Part shown: one piece after another, positions 23,334 through 31,078 of the stretch | Numbering within the stretch: position 1 is the first letter of the stretch | Layout of the letters: every line of letters starts with the position of its first letter | DNA from: Caldifarciminota bacterium | GTDB lineage: Bacteria; Hydrothermota; Hydrothermia; B15-G9 | Length of the DNA: 36,306 bases | Assembly (NCBI GenBank): GCA_015489175.1 | Contig: WGAI01000012.1 | Coordinates: 1 to 36,306, forward strand | Direction of reading: 5' to 3' | Notes under the pieces: model-generated | Databases searched by the model: none | Seen by the model: only the letters and a program-made list of their open reading frames with translations | What the model was told of the DNA's origin: nothing | Made by a program: the position numbers and the translations under genes

Positions 23334-23753
23334 ATGGCATCCAAAGAACTGCTTAAGCTTTTAGATGAAGCTGTGGCAAGAGAAATTCAGGTGTCTATTC
23401 AATATATGTGGCAGCATATACTCTGGAAGGGGATTAAGGGGTTCGCAGTGAAAGACGAACTTAAGAAGATAGCCATCGAAGAGATGAAGCATGCGGAGGA
23501 TATAGCTGAAAGGATTGCGTATTTCGGAGAGGTTCCGACCACAAAGCCAAGCGAGATTGTCGTCGGTGATACCCTGAAAGAAATGATGGAGCAGGACATC
23601 AAAGACGAGGAGTATGCCATTGAGCTTTATCAGCGCATAATCCAGAAAGCTCAGGAAGAAGGTGACCACGGCACAGCTCATCTTTTCAAAAAAATTTTGA
23701 TGGACGAGGAAGAGCATCTCGATTTCTTCCGCGGCATACTTGAAGATCTGTAG
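23334..23753 (+). CDS. Bacterioferritin-like ferritin
   Basis: This 139-residue four-helix protein has the full di-iron ferroxidase set: Glu17, Glu50 and His53 (in EEMKHAE), Glu93, then Glu125 and His128 (ExxH). Met51 is at the place of the haem-ligand Met52 of bacterioferritin, so haem binding is possible. It is about 20 residues shorter than typical bacterioferritin, mainly at the C-terminus. It would oxidise and store iron, limiting Fenton chemistry, or act as a small peroxidase. AAAGGAGG precedes the ATG. It probably shares a transcript with the winged-helix gene. Rubrerythrin and Dps-like proteins are alternatives, but the EM-K-H pattern favours bacterioferritin. Confidence 0.85.
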   Translation: MASKELLKLLDEAVAREIQVSIQYMWQHILWKGIKGFAVKDELKKIAIEEMKHAEDIAERIAYFGEVPTTKPSEIVVGDTLKEMMEQDIKDEEYAIELYQRIIQKAQEEGDHGTAHLFKKILMDEEEHLDFFRGILEDL

Positions 23754-23824
23754 AAAACAGCATGGTGAAATGATTTTTACCTTTGTGGTGATGTCTTTTA
23801 CTATCAAAAGGGAGCTAAATGGTC

Positions 23825-24529
23825 ATGAATCTCAAGGCGTTGTATAAAATAAGTTATGGTGTGTATATCGTGGCGTCGAAGAAGGGCGATAAATTCAACG
23901 GACAGATAGCGAACACGGTGTTTCAGGTGACTTCTGAGCCGCCTCAGATTGCAATAAGCATCAACAAGTCGAATCTGACACATGAATTCATCGAGTCAAG
24001 CGGGGTGTTTACTGTTTCCGTTCTATCGACCGAGACTCCTATGACCCAGATTGGCAAGTTCGGCTTCAAATCAGGCAGGGACATCGACAAATTTGAGTCA
24101 ACTAATTACAAGGTGGGTAAAACCGGAGCTCCGATAGTTCTGGACAATGCACTCGCTTATCTTGAATGTGAGGTTGTTAAGTCGCTTGACACTGGCACAC
24201 ATACAATTTTTGTCGGCCGTATTGTTGATGCCGATGTTCTCAGCGACGGTGAGCCTATGACTTACGCCTACTATCATCAGATTAAGAAAGGCAAGTCCCC
24301 CAAAACTGCTCCGACTTATATTGCCGATGGTGAGGGGACAAGAACCAAAAAGGAGAGTAAAAAGATGGCAAAATATAGGTGCCAGATATGTGGCTACATA
24401 TACGACCCTGAAGAGGGCGATCCCGATTCTGGGATCAAACCTGGCACGCCATTTGAGGAGCTGCCAGACGATTGGGTATGCCCCATTTGCGGCGCAGGTA
24501 AGGAAGACTTTGAAAAGGTCGAAGATTAG
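23825..24529 (+). CDS. hrb: High molecular weight rubredoxin (flavin reductase domain + rubredoxin)
   Basis: Residues 1-165 form a flavin reductase-like FMN-binding domain ([20 protein letters not shown], then [19 protein letters not shown]). The last 54 residues are a complete rubredoxin with CQICGY and CPICGAG iron ligands. In Moorella this fusion (Hrb) passes electrons from NADH to the FprA flavo-diiron protein, encoded here 14 bases downstream. The rubredoxin part may also serve superoxide reductase. The ATG at 23825 matches the Moorella start (M-x-x-KALY) and is ten bases from AAGGGAG. An ATG at 23819 is possible but only four bases from it. A second ribosome site precedes the rubredoxin part. 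Confidence 0.92.
   Translation: MNLKALYKISYGVYIVASKKGDKFNGQIANTVFQVTSEPPQIAISINKSNLTHEFIESSGVFTVSVLSTETPMTQIGKFGFKSGRDIDKFESTNYKVGKTGAPIVLDNALAYLECEVVKSLDTGTHTIFVGRIVDADVLSDGEPMTYAYYHQIKKGKSPKTAPTYIADGEGTRTKKESKKMAKYRCQICGYIYDPEEGDPDSGIKPGTPFEELPDDWVCPICGAGKEDFEKVED
24351..24529 (+). CDS. Possible nested rubredoxin translated from inside hrb
   Basis: Within hrb an AGGAG preceded by a run of A (24351-24355) lies nine bases before an in-frame ATG at 24365. Translation from there would give a 54-residue protein beginning MAKYRC, the exact length and start of a free rubredoxin. A feature like this could let one gene make both the fusion and a free electron carrier. It could also be a relic of a recent fusion of two genes. 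There is no direct proof that it is used. Confidence 0.35.
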
Positions 24530-24543
24530 ACCTGGAGGGCTTT

Positions 24544-25728
24544 ATGGCTGTCATAGAAATTAAACCCGATGTCTATTTTGTCGGGGCAATACATTGGGAC
24601 AGACAGATTTTTGACGAGCTAATTCCACTTCCGGATGGAACATCTTATAACGCCTACATAGTGCGAGGCTCCGAAAAAACTGCATTGATAGACACTGTCG
24701 ATCCAGAGGTTCAGGAACAACTGCTCAGAAACCTGAGGAAGTTGGGGGTTGAAAAAATCGATTATATCATCTCAAATCATGCGGAACAGGATCATTCTGG
24801 CTCCATCCCCAAAATTCTCGAGCTCTATCCAGAGGCGAAAGTGGTCACCAACTCTAAATGCAAGGCGTTCCTTATCAACCTCTTGCTCATTCCCGAGGAC
24901 AAATTCATAGAAATTAAAGAGGGCGACGAGCTTTCTCTGGGTAACAAGACCCTAAGGTTCATTATGACCCCGTGGGTGCACTGGCCGGAAACGATGTCCA
25001 CATATCTTGTTGAAGATAGGATTTTGTTCTCCTGCGACTTCTTCGGTTCCCATCTGGCAACGAGTGTGATGCTTGTCGATGACAACCCTAAAGTGGTCGA
25101 GGACGCAAAGCGGTATTACGCCGAGATCATGATGCCGTTCCGAAACATCATCAAAAAGAATATCGACAAAATCTCAAAACTCGACATCGATATGATAGCC
25201 CCAAGTCACGGCCCAATTTACAGGAAACCTGAGATCATAATAGACGCCTATTCCGATTGGATCTCGGATGCGGTTAAAAACGAGGTTGTCGTCCCTTATG
25301 TTTCCATGCACGGGAGCACCAAAAAGATGGTTGACCACTTCATAGACGCCCTGATCGAGCGCGGCATGATAGTTCGGACATGTAACCTTACGCATGCGGA
25401 CATGGGAAAAATGGCCATGACGCTTGTGGAAGCGGCGACTATCGTGTTCGCCACTCCGATGGTGCTTTCCGGTGCCCACCCTGCGGCAGTTTATGCGGCA
25501 TTTCTGACCAATGCGCTGAGGCCCAAGCTGAAATTTGCTTCCATGATAGGCTCTTACGGATGGGGAGGCCGGATGCTCGATCAGATTAAGAGCCTGATCT
25601 CCAACCTCAAGGTCGAGTTTCTTGACCCTGTCCTGATAAAGGGCTACCCGAGAGAAGATGATTTCAGGAAACTCGACGACCTTGCTGACCGAATTCTAAC
25701 TAAGCATAAAGAAATTGGTATAGCCTGA
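24544..25728 (+). CDS. fprA: A-type flavoprotein FprA (flavo-diiron oxygen / nitric oxide reductase)
   Basis: This 394-residue enzyme reduces oxygen to water and, in many members, NO to N2O, protecting anaerobes. The N-terminal metallo-beta-lactamase-like domain holds the di-iron ligands His79, Glu81, Asp83 (NHAEQDHSG), His146, Asp165 and His222 (APSHGP). The C-terminal flavodoxin domain (from about 253) has an FMN loop SMHGSTKKM and the GSYGWGG segment. It directly follows Hrb, its known electron donor in Moorella, and ends at a strong terminator. The sequence does not show whether O2 or NO is the main substrate. Confidence 0.95.
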   Translation: MAVIEIKPDVYFVGAIHWDRQIFDELIPLPDGTSYNAYIVRGSEKTALIDTVDPEVQEQLLRNLRKLGVEKIDYIISNHAEQDHSGSIPKILELYPEAKVVTNSKCKAFLINLLLIPEDKFIEIKEGDELSLGNKTLRFIMTPWVHWPETMSTYLVEDRILFSCDFFGSHLATSVMLVDDNPKVVEDAKRYYAEIMMPFRNIIKKNIDKISKLDIDMIAPSHGPIYRKPEIIIDAYSDWISDAVKNEVVVPYVSMHGSTKKMVDHFIDALIERGMIVRTCNLTHADMGKMAMTLVEAATIVFATPMVLSGAHPAAVYAAFLTNALRPKLKFASMIGSYGWGGRMLDQIKSLISNLKVEFLDPVLIKGYPREDDFRKLDDLADRILTKHKEIGIA

Positions 25729-25750
25729 CGCTTTTCGGTGGTTAGCAAAA

Positions 25751-25779
25751 AAGAGCCGTGCGTTCAACGCACGGCTCTT
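25751..25779. terminator. Bidirectional terminator between fprA and tolC
   Basis: Perfect 12-base arms (25751-25762 and 25768-25779) enclose loop TTCAA. On the plus strand TCTATTTCT follows. On the minus strand a TTTTTT tract follows, so the site serves both convergent genes and is strongest for tolC. Confidence 0.88.
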
Positions 25780-25827
25780 CTATTTCTAAGGGCCGCCCCT
25801 ACACAATATAACTCAACAACCTTGCTG

Positions 25828-27309
25828 TCAGAAGCCCATAGCTGGGGCACTTGTTTGCCCTCTCTGGCCTCCAACGCCCCCCTGGGTATTACCTCCCTCA
25901 CGCGATCCACCGGATCGGCTATTGCCCATATCCCAACCCGATGAGGTTTGTTGCAAACCACCGTTTTGGCCCGCAACTTCGCCACCGGTCTTGCTTCCGC
26001 CGGCGACCAGCGCCAGCTCCAGATCAGCAAGTGCTGAGCGATATTGAGCAAGGGCGGTTATGAAATTTACTCTCGCCGACAGATAAGCAAGTTCAGCGTC
26101 CATCACATCAAGAGAAGTTGCAAGGCCGCTCTTGTATTGCTCTTCTGCCATCGAGAACATCTTTTTCGCAAGCTTAAGGTTCTCCTTCTGAGACACTATC
26201 GTTCTTCTTGCGGCTTCAAGATCACGATACGCTTTCTTGACTTCCAGCACCGCACCGCTGATAGCCATCTGGCGCATAACCCTTAGCGATTTTAACTGAA
26301 TTTCCATCGACTTTACCTGAGCATCGGTTTTAAATCCGTCAAAAATAGGAAATTGAGCACCAAGCACAGCTGTCCAGCTCCCACCCCATTTCTCCTCAAA
26401 GCCGTGTGGCCGTTCGTAATTATATTGCCACGAGGCGAAGAGGGAAGGCTTATCCGACGCCTTCTGCGCTGAGATCAACCTTTCCATAGCCGCAATTTGC
26501 ACATCAAGCTGTCTTATATCTAATCTATTGTTAATGGCAATGTCTATAAGTGAATCCAGATCGGCGTTATAATCTATAAAGTTCAAGGAATCAATAGGTT
26601 CTACCCAAACGGTATCCGGTAACCCCATGGCAAATCGGAGCGCTTCCACTGCTGATTTGTATCCGTTCTCGGCCTGAATTACCGACGGCTCTGCATTTTT
26701 CCATTCCACTTTCGCCCGAAGAAGCTCAAAATCTGATGCATAGCCGTTGTCGTAGCGCACTTTTACGGATTCATAGTGTGTCTTCTTCTCTTTGTATGCG
26801 GTCACCGAAAGGTTGTATAGGGCTTTTGTCATAAGCGCAGTGTAATACAGTTTTTGAACTTGATTTTTAACTCGCGCTTCTTCTATCTTAAGCTCGATTT
26901 CCTTTGCTGCCGACGAGAGTTTGGATGCCTTATAGCCATTAATTCTTGCACCCCATGTGAATATCGGATACGAGACTGAGAACTGGAGTTTGTAGTTATT
27001 CGGCTTTCCGAATTCCATCTGCGTGAATGTGTAATGCGGAATGAGTATGCCGCCGGGCCCTGGCTCAAGATATTGGAGCACAGGCATGGTCATTTTCTGG
27101 ACATAGGAAAGCCTTGCATATGTGGCAGAGGCACTTATCGTTGGGAAAAATGAGCTTTTGGCGGCAAGCACATCATACTGTGATACTGCGACGGCTAAGC
27201 GGGCTGCCGCTATCTGCTGATTTTGCTCAAGTGCTATCTGGATCGCCTGACTTTCCGTTACTTTCAGCGTGTCCATCGACAGAACTGCCATCAAAAAAAT
27301 CAGGTTCAT
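25828..27309 (-). CDS. TolC-family outer membrane efflux protein
   Basis: This 493-residue protein belongs to the TolC family, trimeric tunnels spanning periplasm and outer membrane that serve efflux pumps and type I secretion. It has the two-fold repeated pattern of long helices and strands, with QAIQIALEQNQQIAAARL at the start and the repeat EEQYKSGLATSLDVMDAEL near residue 395. The signal sequence is short and lacks basic residues (MNLIFLMAVLSMDT), which is odd. The last 55 residues are a Gly, Gln and Ser rich tail not seen in classic TolC. The ATG overlaps the TetR stop by four bases with GGAGG inside tetR, so the two are coupled. The pump and adaptor genes are not in the window. Confidence 0.88.
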   Translation of the reverse strand: MNLIFLMAVLSMDTLKVTESQAIQIALEQNQQIAAARLAVAVSQYDVLAAKSSFFPTISASATYARLSYVQKMTMPVLQYLEPGPGGILIPHYTFTQMEFGKPNNYKLQFSVSYPIFTWGARINGYKASKLSSAAKEIELKIEEARVKNQVQKLYYTALMTKALYNLSVTAYKEKKTHYESVKVRYDNGYASDFELLRAKVEWKNAEPSVIQAENGYKSAVEALRFAMGLPDTVWVEPIDSLNFIDYNADLDSLIDIAINNRLDIRQLDVQIAAMERLISAQKASDKPSLFASWQYNYERPHGFEEKWGGSWTAVLGAQFPIFDGFKTDAQVKSMEIQLKSLRVMRQMAISGAVLEVKKAYRDLEAARRTIVSQKENLKLAKKMFSMAEEQYKSGLATSLDVMDAELAYLSARVNFITALAQYRSALADLELALVAGGSKTGGEVAGQNGGLQQTSSGWDMGNSRSGGSREGGNTQGGVGGQRGQTSAPAMGF

Positions 27310-27911
27310 TGCTGTTCCTCCTTTTCCGACATCGCTCCGTTTAAGAAAAGCTCAGTTGCTATGCTGGACATCTCATCGGGGGCGATGTCAATGTCGAAAA
27401 CCACCGAATTTATGACCATTTTCTGCAATAGCCCTGTTAGTGCAGAGCTGAGCCATAGGGGATTTATAGGCTTCAAATAGCCTTCGTCGATGCACTCTTT
27501 CATCAATCTCATTATGAACTCCTGACTTTGACGATAAAGCTCTATGTGCTTCATTTTGTGTTTCTTGCTGTGGCCTTTACCTGAACTTGCTATTTCTTCG
27601 TTGAGTATCATGAAAAAGATCTGCTTGTGTCTCGTTATGTAATGGAAATATGAGCTTATGCCCTCTTTGAGCCTATCAAGCGGGTCATTAAGGGTGGATA
27701 TTTTTTCTTTTATCGTGTCGATCATACCCCTGATCATGAATTCGATAGTCTGGAAAAACAGCTGCTCTTTCGACTTGAAGTAGAGGTAAATTGTGCCTTT
27801 CGCGATTCCAGCGCGTTCTGCGATCTCATCCATCTTTGCGGCATGAAACCCTTTTTCGGCGAAAACCTCTTCAGCAACCATCAAGATTTTCAGTTTCGTT
27901 TTCTTTTCCAT
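27306..27911 (-). CDS. TetR/AcrR-family transcriptional regulator
   Basis: The 201-residue repressor has an N-terminal helix-turn-helix (AERAGIAKGTIYLYFKSKEQ at about 31-50), typical of the TetR family. Its helical C-terminal half would bind a ligand, probably a hydrophobic compound, though its identity cannot be read from sequence. It is the first gene of a two-gene unit with tolC, and a palindromic operator lies 16 bases upstream of its start. This suggests self-repression and co-regulation of tolC, lifted when the ligand appears, as for many drug-efflux regulators. Confidence 0.93.
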   Translation of the reverse strand: MEKKTKLKILMVAEEVFAEKGFHAAKMDEIAERAGIAKGTIYLYFKSKEQLFFQTIEFMIRGMIDTIKEKISTLNDPLDRLKEGISSYFHYITRHKQIFFMILNEEIASSGKGHSKKHKMKHIELYRQSQEFIMRLMKECIDEGYLKPINPLWLSSALTGLLQKMVINSVVFDIDIAPDEMSSIATELFLNGAMSEKEEQQ

Positions 27912-27926
27912 CTCACATCCCCTTTC

Positions 27927-27944
27927 TGACTGACTGGTCAGTCA
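27927..27944 (-). promoter_or_regulatory. TetR-family operator (perfect palindrome)
   Basis: TGACTGACTGGTCAGTCA has perfect 8-base arms around a TG centre. Its form is typical of TetR-family operators. It lies just upstream of the tetR start and directly after the -10 element, covering the expected transcription start. Confidence 0.75.
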
Positions 27945-27947
27945 TGT

Positions 27948-27976
27948 ATGGTAAATTTAAAGCATGTGTTTGTCAA
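27948..27976 (-). promoter_or_regulatory. Promoter of tetR-tolC
   Basis: On the minus strand TTGACA (27971-27976) is followed after 17 bases by TACCAT (27948-27953). The palindromic operator begins four bases downstream, so bound repressor would block the promoter. Confidence 0.6.
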
Positions 27977-28131
27977 GCAATTGAGGACATGATCTTGAGG
28001 ATATTGGAGTTGTGGCGGGTATGGGAATTGGGAATTTTGAGACGGCATGGATTTGTTATGCAGGTTATAACGGGCACTTGAAAACGCAAAACTGTTGGTC
28101 AAAAATAATGCGTTGAAAGTAAGGAGCTACC

Positions 28132-28602
28132 ATGAAAATAACCTTCAAGCTTAACGGAGAACAGGTATCCGTTGAAACTCTTCCTACGATGAGGCTGCTT
28201 GATGTTTTGAGGGAAGAGTTCGGCCTCATCGGAGTTAAAGAGGCGTGCGGCGAGGGCGAATGTGGTGCCTGCGCCGTGATAATGGATGGCAGACTCGTCC
28301 ACTCCTGCCTTGTCCCTGTTGCCGCTGTCAATGGCTCCGAGATATTGACGATAGAGGGTTACAGGGAGACGGAACGCCATAAAGTGCTCATGGAGGCGTT
28401 CGCAGAGGCCGGCGCTGTCCAGTGCGGCTTTTGCACGCCCGGCTTCGTAATGGCGATCGAGGCTTTACTGAGGCGAAACCCGCATCCCAACGAGGATGAG
28501 ATCAAAGAGGCAATATCGGGCAACATCTGCCGGTGCACGGGATACGACATGATCATCGATGCGGTTAAGATCGCGGCAAAGAAAGGAGAAGGGCTATGGT
28601 GA
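28132..28602 (+). CDS. (2Fe-2S)-binding subunit of a xanthine dehydrogenase-type enzyme
   Basis: The 156-residue protein carries two [2Fe-2S] clusters, as in the small subunit of molybdenum hydroxylases (CoxS, NdhS, XdhC-like naming varies). The plant-ferredoxin-type ligands are in CGEGECGACAV and the following HSC (about 39-60). The second cluster ligands are in CGFCTPG and CRCTGY (about 100-137). It would pass electrons between a molybdenum site and FAD. A GGAGCT site precedes the ATG. The stop overlaps the FAD-subunit start by seven bases. The molybdopterin-binding large subunit expected in the complex is absent nearby. Confidence 0.95.
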   Translation: MKITFKLNGEQVSVETLPTMRLLDVLREEFGLIGVKEACGEGECGACAVIMDGRLVHSCLVPVAAVNGSEILTIEGYRETERHKVLMEAFAEAGAVQCGFCTPGFVMAIEALLRRNPHPNEDEIKEAISGNICRCTGYDMIIDAVKIAAKKGEGLW

Positions 28603-29441
28603 ATTTCTACATACCTGAAACATTGCAGCAGGCACTTGAGATCAGAGGAAAAGAAAAAGCAATCGTGTTTGCAGGCGGAACGGACCTCATGGTCAGGGCA
28701 CGGGTGTGGTTCGGTGTCCCTTCAAATTTTGATAAGCCCGTGGTTTACATCGGAAAACTCAAAGAACTCAAAGGGGTTTCGATGCAGGACGGGGTGATTC
28801 ATATCAAGGCCGCTACATCTTTGACTGATCTCCTCGATGATCCACTTGTGCCTCAACCGCTTAAGGATGCCATTAGTTCGATGGCTGCTCCTGCCATACG
28901 CAACATGGGCACAATAGGCGGCAACATCTGCAACGCATCGCCGGCAGGTGACACTTTGCCTGTGCTTTACACGATGGACGCTGTGCTTACCCTGCGAAGT
29001 GTATCCTCCACGAGAGAAGTCCCCATTGACGAGTTCATTCTCGGCCCGGGCAAAACGGCCATACGAGACGACGAGATACTCACCGAGATAAGCTTCAAGG
29101 TGCCCCAATTCGATGTTTATACATTCCGCAAGGTCGGCACTCGCAAAGCGAATGCACTATCCAAACTGTCGTTCATGGGCATGTTGGCTTTTGATGGTGA
29201 CCGTGTCGCGGATTTCCGTGCCGCTTTCGGCGCAGTCGCTCCAACCGTCGTGAGGTCAAGGGATGCCGAGCTCAAGATCATTGGAAAGACCAGAGACGAG
29301 GTGGTTTCCGTGATACCTGAACTCCTGGGGGATTACAGCAAACTCATCAGGCCGATAGACGATCAGAGATCAACGGCATTTTACAGAAAAAATGTGTCTC
29401 TGCGCCTGTTAGAACATTTTCTGAATACGCACCTTAAGTAG
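28596..29441 (+). CDS. FAD-binding subunit of a xanthine dehydrogenase-type enzyme
   Basis: The 281-residue protein is the medium (FAD) subunit of the molybdenum hydroxylase family (CoxM/XdhB-like). The FAD-binding motifs are VFAGGTDLMV (about 28-37) and MGTIGGNICNASPAGDTLP (about 105-123). The C-terminal part matches the CO dehydrogenase flavoprotein C-terminal domain. It would accept electrons from the FeS subunit and pass them to NAD or another acceptor. It is preceded by AAAGGAG, overlaps the upstream gene, and the next gene starts immediately after its stop codon. Confidence 0.94.
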   Translation: MVNFYIPETLQQALEIRGKEKAIVFAGGTDLMVRARVWFGVPSNFDKPVVYIGKLKELKGVSMQDGVIHIKAATSLTDLLDDPLVPQPLKDAISSMAAPAIRNMGTIGGNICNASPAGDTLPVLYTMDAVLTLRSVSSTREVPIDEFILGPGKTAIRDDEILTEISFKVPQFDVYTFRKVGTRKANALSKLSFMGMLAFDGDRVADFRAAFGAVAPTVVRSRDAELKIIGKTRDEVVSVIPELLGDYSKLIRPIDDQRSTAFYRKNVSLRLLEHFLNTHLK

Positions 29442-30185
29442 ATGGACTACCTTAATTCCCTGATCGAGCTGGTTGAGCCGATACCGGTGCGCGATGTCGT
29501 TGTCGGCATCTTTGACACCGTTGTGGTGAGTGACATGGCAGCCGGGTTGGCAAGCACTTTACGGGACAATTATCCTGGGCCACACGGTGGCATCTCAAAC
29601 GGCGGTCGCCTGACCAGTTTGAGCCTCAGGGAGCTGGCAAAGCTGGCCGTTTCGGACAACCTCATAGAGGCCTCTGTAGGAATGGCTGCCATCAACAGCT
29701 TCTTCAACTCCCCGAAACGCGGGTTTCAGGTCATGAACGGCATCGACCTGATAAAAGCTGTTGCCATAGGCAGATCCCTTGCGTTTATCGGCCACTTTCC
29801 GTTCGTCAACATGTTTTCCGATGTTGCGGACAGGCTTGCCGTGTTTGAACGGCAGCCTATGGACGGCGACATCCCCTCGTCTGAGATACCGTCTGAACTC
29901 CCGAAATTCGATGTCGTCGTCATAACCTCGACCACACTGACAAACCACACCTTCGGTGAAGTCATAAGTCATTCATCTCCAAACTCATTCAAGATTTTGC
30001 TTGGTCCCAGCACCCCGCTGTCGCCTGTGCTGTTTGATTACGGCGTCGATGCCCTCTGCGGCACAGTAGTTGTTGACACGGAGCTTGCTGTCAGGCATGT
30101 AAAAGAAGCTGTCCCGTTCCACGATTTCAATGGAATAGAGCATGTCACATTTTTAAGAGACGGATTGAACTGGCATGATCGATGA
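29442..30185 (+). CDS. DUF364 / putative heavy-metal chelation domain protein
   Basis: This 247-residue protein resembles the DUF364 (putative heavy-metal chelation) family, often with a DUF4213-like N-terminus. The pattern includes GISNGGRLTSLSLRELAKLA (about 49-68), the ASVGMAAINSF segment and, after the central region, FDVVVITSTTLTNHT with ILLGPSTPLSP. Members are found beside molybdenum or metal-transport genes, but the chemistry is not known. It starts right after the FAD-subunit stop and overlaps the XdhC-like gene by 11 bases, so it is within this operon. A role in handling a metal or cofactor for the hydroxylase is an inference. Confidence 0.72.
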   Translation: MDYLNSLIELVEPIPVRDVVVGIFDTVVVSDMAAGLASTLRDNYPGPHGGISNGGRLTSLSLRELAKLAVSDNLIEASVGMAAINSFFNSPKRGFQVMNGIDLIKAVAIGRSLAFIGHFPFVNMFSDVADRLAVFERQPMDGDIPSSEIPSELPKFDVVVITSTTLTNHTFGEVISHSSPNSFKILLGPSTPLSPVLFDYGVDALCGTVVVDTELAVRHVKEAVPFHDFNGIEHVTFLRDGLNWHDR

Positions 30186-31041
30186 GATTATTTACCAAAA
30201 ACTTATCTCGCTTAAGCGTGATGGTGGCGAGGCCGTCCTTGTGACAGTCATCGAAAAGCTAAGCGAAGGTCCGGCTCGGGTAGGGGCGAAGATGCTGGTT
30301 CTGCCTGACGGCAGTCATATCGGCACGGTTGGCGGAGGCTCGCTTGAGCTGTCGGCTGTGAAAAAAGCGCTGGAGTTCATGCGATCAAAGTCGTCCGGAA
30401 TCGTCAGATACAACCTGAATGCGAGTGCGGATGCGCCTGACGAGGTGCATGTGCCGATGGTGTGCGGCGGCAAAGTCGCCCTGTTTTTCGAGTATATCAC
30501 CTCAGGCCCATCGGTTTACATCTTCGGAGCGGGCAATGTCGGTCGTGAGATCGCAGCGCTGGCGTCCAGAAGTGGCTTCATGGTCACCGTTTTTGACCCC
30601 AGTGAGGAAGCGCTCGACCTGCTTGACCCGTCCGTGAAGAAAGTCAGAACGGACTATCTTAAGCTTTTCGACGATTTTTCGCCGCGCCCTGAAAGTTTCT
30701 TCATCGTCTGCACACTCAGCCACCGAAGCGATTTTATGGTTCTCAAGAGGTTGCTGAGAGGCGATTACAGACCTGCATACATCGGCATGCTTGCCTCGGA
30801 GCACAAGCTCCTTGAGGTCATGAAGCTGCTGAGAGATGAGTTGGGCGCTGATGTGCCTGAGATCGATAAGCTGTATTCCCCGATTGGGCTGGACATAGGC
30901 GGCGAAACGCCAGCGGAAATAGCGATTTCCGCTGTCGCAGAGATGCAGGGATTGCGCTACGGCCGCAAAAATTTGCCCCACAAATCCGCCGTGCGCAGAA
31001 TTGTCGGGATGCTCTTACCCCTTCCTGATGCCTCTGATTAG
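30175..31041 (+). CDS. XdhC/CoxI-family accessory protein
   Basis: The 288-residue protein has the XdhC/CoxI N-terminal part (GTVGGGSLELSAVKKALEF) and a Rossmann C-terminal part (VYIFGAGNVGREIAALA, later YIGMLASEHK, and GLDIGGETPAEIAISAVAEM). XdhC proteins bind the molybdenum cofactor, help its sulfuration and insert it into molybdenum hydroxylases. Its presence implies that the cell makes such an enzyme, although no large subunit gene is in the window. It overlaps the DUF364 gene by 11 bases. Confidence 0.92.
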   Translation: MIDEIIYQKLISLKRDGGEAVLVTVIEKLSEGPARVGAKMLVLPDGSHIGTVGGGSLELSAVKKALEFMRSKSSGIVRYNLNASADAPDEVHVPMVCGGKVALFFEYITSGPSVYIFGAGNVGREIAALASRSGFMVTVFDPSEEALDLLDPSVKKVRTDYLKLFDDFSPRPESFFIVCTLSHRSDFMVLKRLLRGDYRPAYIGMLASEHKLLEVMKLLRDELGADVPEIDKLYSPIGLDIGGETPAEIAISAVAEMQGLRYGRKNLPHKSAVRRIVGMLLPLPDASD

Positions 31042-31043
31042 TT

Positions 31044-31049
31044 TATAAT
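31044..31049 (+). promoter_or_regulatory. Perfect TATAAT upstream of the metallophosphoesterase gene
   Basis: A TATAAT sits just after the XdhC-like stop and 30 bases before the ATG at 31079. A matching -35 element is not clear (CTTCCT at the 17-base spacing), so only the -10 element is reported. Confidence 0.35.
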
Positions 31050-31078
31050 TCAGCAACTTCAAAAACGGAGGTCAAAAG

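Noticed and set aside
27990-28131. Promoter for the hydroxylase-type operon
   Set aside because: Candidate elements such as TTGAAA near 28078 lack a good -10 at proper spacing, so no promoter is called in this gap.
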